From positions 69,647,676-69,711,675 of the forward strand of contig CM043969.1 of NCBI GenBank assembly GCA_014529385.2: a stretch of DNA of 64,000 bases. Reading direction: 5' to 3'. Under the pieces are notes generated by a model. The model saw only the letters and a program-made list of their open reading frames with translations. It was not told the DNA's origin and did no database searches. Shown in pieces: positions 56,438 to 64,000 of the stretch; the first letter of the stretch is position 1, and each line of letters begins with the position of its first letter. Source of the stretch: Adiantum capillus-veneris. Lineage: Eukaryota; Streptophyta; Polypodiopsida; Polypodiales; Pteridaceae. Both the position numbers and the translations under genes were made by a program.

Positions 56438-56814
56438 ATGACGTCAGTTTAGCCGTAGCTAGATAGCATTAGTTTAGGGTTTCTCATAGCTTATGTATCA
56501 TGAGACGGATTTTATACGTCTTTTTGAACCATGTATATTATTACATTTGTCACCGCAGTTCCTTTTGCCAATCAATTCTTTATGCCTATAATGTTGTACA
56601 ATTGTCATTATTACATTTGCCAATCAATTCATTTTGCCTATGATGTGTACAATTGTCAATTTTACGCTTGTCAATTTTGCAAACAATGCGTCTTGTGGGT
56701 GACTATTTTGGGTCTATTATCTACCCTTGCACTTTTTTTAAAAAGTGAATCAAGTACAATATGGTTGATGGGTGGCAGGGCATTCAATGCCCTGTCACCA
56801 AAAAAAAATTCTCT

Positions 56815-57064
56815 CGGGCATCGCTATAACCGTCGCTATTTATGGCTCTGTAGCGTCGCTATAGTCTTCTGTGTAAACGTCGCTATAACCGTCGCTATGA
56901 GCGTCGCTATGAGCGTCTCTATATAGCGACGCCTATAGCGACGCTCATTGCGCCGCTCTCATAGCGATGCTCGTAGCGACGGTTTTAGCGACGCCGGGGG
57001 TTATAAAAACCCAGTGTATTTCCGTCGCTAACAGCGTCACAAGGGCACACAACCTCTTGTAGTG
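56815..57064. repeat. Element 2 subterminal repeats and 3' terminus
   Basis: More than ten CGTCGCTAT / ATAGCGACG motifs in an imperfect inverted array, then CCTCTTGTAGTG at the end. The last 65 bp (GGGTTTTTATA-like, TTTCCGTCGCTAACAGCGTC) match the matching end of element 1. Confidence 0.88.
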
Positions 57065-57092
57065 AGAGAGCAAGAATATATATATTGTGATA

Positions 57093-57117
57093 TGTGTGTG
57101 TGTGTGTGTGTGTGTGT
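57093..57117. repeat. (GT)n microsatellite
   Basis: About 12 GT units beside the end of element 2. Confidence 0.85.
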
Positions 57118-57190
57118 GAACATACACAGACACACATATATAAATAAATATAAATATAAATATAAATAAATAAATAAATAAATAAATATA

Positions 57191-57296
57191 TACCCCTTAA
57201 AGGGGGTTGTAGTTGAATGGCGTGCAGAGGCCATTCCACACGAAGTTATTGTCCCTTCTGCGTGCCGTTCGGCTACAACCCCCTTTAAGGGGTTTA
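57191..57296. repeat. Foldback element of about 106 bp
   Basis: The left arm TACCCCTTAAAGGGGGTTGT pairs with the right arm ACAACCCCCTTTAAGGGG. The complementarity extends about 40 bp with a few mismatches (AGTTGAATGGCGTGCAGA against AGCCGAACGGCACGCAGA). The loop is about 25 bp. It is flanked by TA-rich repeats, so any TA target duplication would be masked. MITE-like, family unknown. Confidence 0.7.
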
Positions 57297-57721
57297 TATA
57301 TATAGATAAAGAACACACACACACACACACACATTATCACTTGGAATGTATTATATTAACTCGTACACACATACTTCTTGCCGTAGTAACGCCTCGGCTA
57401 CATATGATACCATGGGTATTCTGACCACACGGCATAGTGGTACTATATGATCTCCTTACCCACTGATTCCAATCTCGCTCACGGATGCATGCTTACATCT
57501 TTCAGAGCGGCCTCTGGCAACACTATCATCTTTTGAGCGGGTCATAGGCTTGACCCAATAAACTCCTAGGCAAGCCTAACTTGGATATCCATAAGTGAAG
57601 GAATACATGCACACATGGGTTGATCAAGACTGACCTTCCTTTTCTAGAAGTGAAATCCTTTTGTTATTGGAGGCAGAGGCCTTTATATCTGGATGCCTAG
57701 AAACACTCACACACTCACTGT

Positions 57722-57754
<33 letters not shown>

Positions 57755-58063
57755 ATTTTCACTAATGTAGTAAACTCACATTGCATGCTCAAGAACCTTG
57801 GAGCTAATCAATTGATTCATATGCATCTGGTCCCCTTTCATTGGCTCGTTATCCCTTATCCCTTATCTACACTCTTAACATGAGGACTCAGGAGCATATA
57901 TTCGCGGTCTATATACGAGGTGACCCCTTTCTTTTGTTCTCAATAGTAGAATATTGGGCCTTCTCTCTACTGCGCTCTCAGAAGAATGGGGCTCGGGTTT
58001 TTTTCTCTGAGCACTTGCTTTCATTGCGTCTTCGGCTTCACCCAGACATGAGTCACGCAACTT

Positions 58064-58065
<2 letters not shown>
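57297..58065. other. Unassigned with CA tracts
   Basis: (CA)n at about 57314-57333 and 57724-57752. No gene recognised. Confidence 0.5.

Positions 58066-58138
<73 letters not shown>
58066..58138. repeat. (CT)n microsatellite
   Basis: About 36 CT units. Confidence 0.9.
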
Positions 58139-58143
<5 letters not shown>

Positions 58144-58270
58144 CTTGAGGAGCTCCTAGTGTGTAAGCTTATGGCAGTGCAGACGTCTATGCACCCTAGC
58201 GTGGAGTGTTTTCTATTCGAGCAGATACATACCCTCGTGATGATTTACTGCCGCCCAGGTGATACATCTC

Positions 58271-58384
<114 letters not shown>

Positions 58385-58782
58385 GCACATCAGGCTGATA
58401 ACGTGTGCTCGAACACACACACACACAACAATGATGCATCTCAACACACACACACACACACAACAATGATGCATCTCATTTTTTCTGTTCTGGGATCATT
58501 CCATGAAAGCATGGGAAACTGTCTGCTTATAGTAAGTGTAAATGAGTCATGGTATCTTATATCACTCTCTGCTGCGTTCTCAACATATTGGAGTCTCTAC
58601 TTGATCAGGTATTGGTCTCAGTGCATAGGGGCATGAGCACACACATACACACACACACACATAGTGTTGAGTGGGTTTCAGTCTATTCGATAGTGCTTCT
58701 AGAATACAAGCAGGTTTTCAGTTGTACTGTTGTCGACCTCGCTGAACTAATTGAGTATGCTTCTTGGCCTTTCAAACCATTT

Positions 58783-58816
58783 CACACACACACACACACA
58801 CATACACATAGACACA

Positions 58817-58901
<85 letters not shown>

Positions 58902-58910
58902 ATAGACACA

Positions 58911-58957
<47 letters not shown>
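58783..58957. repeat. Compound (CA)n with duplicated interruption
   Basis: The interruption ACATACACATAGACACACAAACACAC occurs twice, about 97 bp apart, inside one CA tract. The block, with part of the CA repeat, was therefore duplicated. Confidence 0.85.
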
Positions 58958-58958
<1 letters not shown>

Positions 58959-58959
58959 C

Positions 58960-61085
58960 ACCCTTTGAAAGTTTCACACTCTTTCCAGATCAAGGATTAG
59001 CGGTGCGAGGTAATCTCACGCTCATCAATTTTTGCTACCAATTAGTGGAATGATGATTCTCAGATGCTTACTCTTCAACACTGATATGATGCAAGTGATA
59101 TGGATGGAATGGTGACGTCCACAATACGACAAAGCTATGGAACAACAGGTAGGTGCTGTTGCACCTACTTAGAAATGGTTATGGTTTATTAATATTCATA
59201 AACATTAACATACATAATTAGGTATTTGGTTTCAAAGTTGTCAATTTCTTATGTAAAATTCAAATATACCACTTGATCTTTTATCATAATTAGATGCTAG
59301 TCAATATTGGTTTGATGACAATTATTGTCTGTGTTGCAATAAGTAAGAAAAAGTTGTTTTTGGCCTAAAATCTGATCTACGTTGGATTAAGAGGTATGAC
59401 AAAAAGGGAATAAGACTGATAAACATGCAATGGTATCTTTTTGTGCTGCCTTGGCATATGGCAATACTTCAGCTTGTGGTATGGTTTTAAGCAAATAAGT
59501 GGGGAACTTGCAACACAATGAAGTCGCATTAAGTACGGGTTAAATAGTAGTCAATATATTCTGTTTGCCATTAAAGTGGAAGCTACACTTACCTTGAAGT
59601 ATTGCTTGAAGCTGGTGAATTGTGAAGTTTTTTGGTAGGTTATGAGAATAAGAAATAGCATCTATGTCTTTGAATGTCTTTAACCCCCCGTAGAGGGTCT
59701 CCTTGGAGATGGCGATTGCTGGATTTTTTTGAAAAATAGCTAAAAATACAAACAAAATGCTTTTTGATTTTTGATAGAATTGCTTAAATCGTTAATAATC
59801 TGTAAAAAAAAATGCTGAAAGTAAGCTTCTTGAAACTCTGAGACTGATAGGGACTGGAGATAGATTTGGAGTTTTCGTAATTCATAGTGTTTCATAAAGC
59901 TCGAATGGTGTTCATAACCATGAGTATAAAGTATCACTTGGTTCTGGGACGCATAACATAAACTTGATTGCCTTCTTTTGGGTAGAAAACACACTGGGTA
60001 TCCCCACATGTGGTTGGCCTAAACATTGGTCAAGTTTTGTATCAAGTATAGTTGTAGGATACTGGCACTATTCTGAGTATACTTGGTTAATATTGGGTTA
60101 CATACGACTCGACTTACTCATCAAAGAAAACCTTGAGGATACCGTATTTTTTAAGCTATTATCCAAGGTAAGGGATAGTATTTATCTTTGAGAATGGACA
60201 TAGTCTTACAGGGTATTTATGATACTACAAGTGTTTGTTATTCTTGGGGTCGGTTATCATTGCATATAAACATATAAAGAATTGAGGATATGTTTTTTCA
60301 AATCCTTTTTTAGATACAAACAGGGATTAATCTCTAATATGTTTTGAGGATGCTACCAAATTTTAGAGATAGTAACATGGGATATACTGCCAGTTTTGCA
60401 TACATGGGATGTGTTTTAGTTCTTGAAGCCATAAACCTCCTGTGGAGGGTCTCGTGGGGAGATGGCATAAACTGAGTTTTTTGAAATACTACTCCAAATA
60501 CAAAGGAGGTGCTGTCCAAATTTTTGCCAGGCGTTCTACATTGATAGATAACCCAGAAATACATAGGTATTTGCATCAAAGATGGTTATCGACACTAGTG
60601 GTTTTTTGAGAGAGCTCGACGAGTATTGGGGTAGACATACATATACATTCAGAGGTTATCTTACTTGAAATTTGAACTTAATAATCAATCCTAAGGGTAA
60701 GCTGTAAACTAAGTCTACATGTGTGACATGGATGACAACTGGATCCAGTGTCGACACGTGCAAAATGCACAACCATAGCCAGTTCTAACTGAATGTTTTT
60801 GTATGGATGCAGATAACAGCTGGATCCTTCTCCATGTAGATGTAGTGGAAGCTCATCCCAAAGGGTGGACACACAGTGATACAACATTTAGATATCACTT
60901 GTAATGATGGAGATCAAAGTTTTGATCTAAATATCTGTATTATCCATTAGATATAGAATGACGTATTGCTGTATATGAAATGTTAATTGAGTTTTATGAC
61001 ATTTGGTTTTAAATATTGTTATTTAATATATTATGTAATACAATTGTCCAAGTATGGTTCAATTATGAAGGGATTTTTCATACTT
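58960..61085. other. Unassigned AT-rich sequence
   Basis: No gene recognised. A diverged direct repeat of about 85 bp (GAGGGTCTC...GGAGATGGC...TTTTTTGAAA) lies at about 59671-59755 and 60421-60506. Confidence 0.5.
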
Positions 61086-61235
<150 letters not shown>

Positions 61236-61649
61236 GAGAAAGCTTCCTCTTGAAGCTCTCTATAGTAGGGAGCTTTCTAGGAATCTTTTTTTGATATTTG
61301 CTCCTGCAAGTAAAAATTAGTCCGAAAAAAGCTCCCTAAAATTCTTCCTCGAAAAGCTCTCTCAATTCCAATCCCTGCCCATATTCATATGACATGTGGA
61401 GTGCTCTAGCACCACGGTTGCTAGAGAAAAATGTCCAGAATGTCGTCTCTTGGATGCCTTGTTTGGAGAATATGCTCAATAAGGTAGGATTAGGAAGCAC
61501 TAGGCTATAGAACAACCGATTCCAGAATACATAGCAACACTGCATACCTTAGTCCATCGATCTCAATACTTTTTGACACTTGCAGCATCAAGATCCTAAG
61601 ATCTAGGCCATCATACATCATCTCGGATCCTCCATACCGCACCTTCGAT

Positions 61650-63400
61650 ATGAAGCTCCTCAATCACTTTTTGTGCATTCTGAAATAAATACATCTCAAT
61701 TGAAAAATGTGTAGACCAAGGCATTCCCAAACATGATCTCTTTTTCCAACAGCCCCTAGCAAACTATATCATCGTGAATTCTTTTGTCAATATCAGCCTC
61801 TTGTGTAGTGCCACATGCCCTCAAGATGTAAGCATAAATGATTGCATACGGAGAGAGACCCTCACTTTGAATCCATAAAAAACAACCATATCGACCCATT
61901 GACTATTTTGTTGCAAGGGACACCCTTCCCAAGAAGTACGCCACATTTGACCTACATATCCACCAAGCGGCTCCCAAGCATAGCCTCTTCATTAACAACC
62001 CTTGACTAACAATATCATTGTGATATCTTTTGCCCATTCAACCTCTTTAAGGCCCTCCAAAAGACCTCTGAAATCTCCTAATGCATGGCGTACACCTATT
62101 CATCAAAATGTTCATCACCTACATAAGCTCATGGAAAATAAAGAGGCCCTCCTAGACAAAGTAGACCACATTTGGAGTAAGCAGACATGTTGACCAAGGT
62201 AGTCTCAAGCACGATGTTTTTTTCAACAACCCTTGGAGAGACACCCTCACTTCACATTTACTCAAAACATCCCTGGGGTTCATGGTCTTGCCCTCTTTGG
62301 GCTTTCTGAAGTACACCACATTTTGTGCACATCTTGACCAAAGCATTCTGAATGACAATCTCTCTCTTCAACAATATATGACTAACAAAGTCATCATGAA
62401 AGTTTTTGCCCATATCAGCACTTTGTGTAGCACCACATGCCTTGAAGATGCAAGCGTAGGTGATTGCATTTGAAGAGACACCCTTGCTTTGCACTCATTA
62501 ACAATGGCAAGGGCTTCTTGGCCCTGCCTCTGTTGGGAATTTCCCACAATCAATGCACTTTAAGAGTCTAAGAGAAAATCAACAAACATATCGACAAAGG
62601 CATTGCTAAGCATGACCTCTTTTTTCAACAGTTCATGATTAACAATATTACCATCATGAATTCTTTTGCCTATATGAGCATCTTGTGAAACACAGAGAGA
62701 CACTCTCACTTTGCATCGGTGAAAATAGCCCGGTGACTATTTGCATTGTCCCTATTGGGAAAATACCGCAATTAGTGCATCTGTTGATCATGACATGGGA
62801 TTGAACTCATGTAGTGCAGCTACATCATTGACTTCAAATCAAGTACAACTCCAAATTTTGGTGGATCACGGTTGTCTCAGAAGATCTATGGATCACCTAG
62901 ATCATCTTGGGATTTAAATCACATTGAGGAAGTGAAATTGTGGCCGGTGTTGCAAGAGAGTGATGATGTTGTACTGTCAAGTAAGCAGCATGGGAATCGG
63001 GCTCCATTTGTTTTGGATGTCTGAAACTCAGGTGCAACAAATAGGGTGCCTCCTCACCCTCTTCATTCTACTACACCCATCATAATGCTTGCATTTTCCA
63101 TGACCAATTCTGAGTTCTCTTACCCTCTGGGAGCTGATGCTCCTTGGTCCAACTCGATTTTTTTTCCTAGATTAGCGTTTTGCCTAGTACCACATGCCTT
63201 TAAGCTGCAATTGTAGGTGATTGCGTCTGGAGAGTTTCCCTCGCTTTGTAAAGCCCAACAGAGCTTGTGTAGTGCCATATTCCTTGAAGATGCAAGCGTA
63301 GGGTTATTGCATCTGAAGAGACACCCTCGCTCTGCATTCACTAAAAATGACCAAGGTCTTTGTGGAACTGCCTCTATTGGGCATTTCCTGCACTTCAAGA
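61650..63400 (-). pseudogene. Degenerate PPR (pentatricopeptide repeat) gene sequence
   Basis: On the minus strand at least three decayed PPR modules can be read. At about 63290-63190: SPDAITYNCSLKACGTRQNA. At 62490-62300: SSNAITYACIFKACGATQSA, then IVIQNALVKMCTKCGVLQKA. At about 61860-61720: YAIIYAYILRACGTTQEADI, then LLEKEIMFGNALV. The pattern xDxITYxxxLKACG plus GNALVxMYxKCGxxxxA is that of plant organelle RNA-processing PPR proteins. Stops and shifts are frequent and the modules do not join into one frame, so these are pseudogene fragments. Organelle targeting and editing domains were not found. Confidence 0.7.
62583..62945. repeat. Segmental duplication in the PPR region, copy 1
   Basis: Shares AATTCTTTTGCCTATATGAG, TGATCATGACATGGGATTGA and GATTTAAATCACATTGA with 63419-63790, in the same order and orientation. 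Confidence 0.85.
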
Positions 63401-63418
63401 GTCAAAGAACAAATCGTC

Positions 63419-63790
63419 AAACATATCGATGAGGGCATTGCCAAGGTTGACCTCTTTTATCAATAGCCCATGACTAACAATATCACCATCATGAATTCTT
63501 TTGCCTATATGAGCATCTTGAGATACACAGATGATTATATCTAGAGACACACCCTCACTTTGCGTCGGCAAAAACAGCCGCCTATACTGGCACTACCCCT
63601 ATTGAGCAAATACTGCAATCATTGCATCTACTGATCATGACATGGGATTGAACTCAAGCAATGTAGATGCATCATTGACTTAAAATCAAGGCACAACTCC
63701 AAATTTGGGTAGATCATGGTTGCCTTAGAAGACCTATGGATCACCTGGAGTAGCTTGGATTTAAATCACATTGATGAAGGACTAGGAGAG
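63419..63790. repeat. Segmental duplication in the PPR region, copy 2
   Basis: Direct repeat of 62583-62945, about 836 bp downstream, with small indels. The PPR-like sequence between them is part of the duplicated arrangement. Beyond 63790 nothing is recognised. Confidence 0.85.
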
Positions 63791-64000
63791 AGCCAGGCAA
63801 GGCCAAATTTTGATTTAAATTGCGGACCGGTGTCCAACAACCCTTTCATCTCTCTTAAATATGATGCAAGATGGGTTTCTCTCACTTATCCCAATAGTGT
63901 TGCTAGATTGGAGAGCATCCTCTAGAAACTCGAGCAATGATAGGACACTCTTTCAAAACAAACAGCGTTTTATCAAAGGCACCATGCAGCTCTTGAGTGC

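Larger units (their letters stand above)
49517..57064 (+). mobile_element. CACTA (En/Spm) DNA transposon, element 2, 5' end missing
   Basis: Plus-strand relative of element 1. The 3' end CCTCTTGTAGTG (57053-57064) with CGTCGCTAT subterminal repeats is present. Similarity to element 1 at the 5' side begins at about 49517 (CATGCATAAACAAAAAACGC), so about 410 bp of terminal and subterminal sequence are absent. It keeps the Tnp2 core, DUF4218, DUF4216 and the second ORF, all with some damage, and carries a captured HIPP fragment. Lacking one end it cannot be excised, but related transposase may once have acted on element 1. Confidence 0.88.

Overview
This is nuclear DNA of a land plant, and almost all of it is nested transposable elements. 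Plant origin rests on a spliced xyloglucan endotransglucosylase/hydrolase (XTH) gene, plant-type Ty1-copia, Ty3-gypsy and CACTA elements, a captured piece of a heavy-metal-associated isoprenylated plant protein (HIPP) gene, and degenerate PPR sequences. The long GA/CT and CA/GT tracts, the non-LTR elements and the PPR remnants would suit a seed-free plant (fern, lycophyte or bryophyte). That lineage call is an inference and not secure. There are no bacterial-type operons, rRNA genes or CRISPR arrays.

Layout. 1-16.3 kb: a minus-strand pile of related LINEs (copies C, D, B, A, E), cut by a 5.2-kb Ty1-copia element (3183-8397) and a 1.48-kb solo LTR (13394-14872), both with recognisable target duplications. 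16.3-23.9 kb: mostly unassigned, with microsatellites, small foldbacks, one inverted repeat with tRNA-like sequence and one unrecognised decayed coding region. 23.9-25.3 kb: LTR and protease remnant of an older copia family, here called copia-X. 26.9-27.1 kb: CACTA transposase fossil. 28.4-44.8 kb: a copia-X element stretched to about 16.4 kb by a Ty3-gypsy element in its 5' LTR (28576-35811), a CACTA element in its reverse transcriptase (element 1, 36761-43030) and a MITE in its downstream LTR (44359-44707). 46.8-47.8 kb: the XTH gene, the only cellular gene that looks intact. 48.3-48.6 kb: second copy of the MITE. 49.5-57.1 kb: CACTA element 2, opposite in orientation to element 1, with the transposase core and a HIPP capture. 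57.1-61.2 kb: simple repeats. 61.3-64 kb: minus-strand PPR pseudogene material with an internal duplication.

No working multi-gene pathway is visible. The structure of interest is in the elements: LINEs ending in a CT tract and lying head to tail at those tracts; two CACTA relatives with complementary defects (element 1 keeps both ends but lost the transposase core, element 2 keeps the core but lost its 5' end); gene capture and tRNA-like repeats inside the CACTA elements; and a MITE family with 3-bp target duplications. All coordinates, frames and homologies were read by eye. Family names rest on motif recognition, not on database searches.
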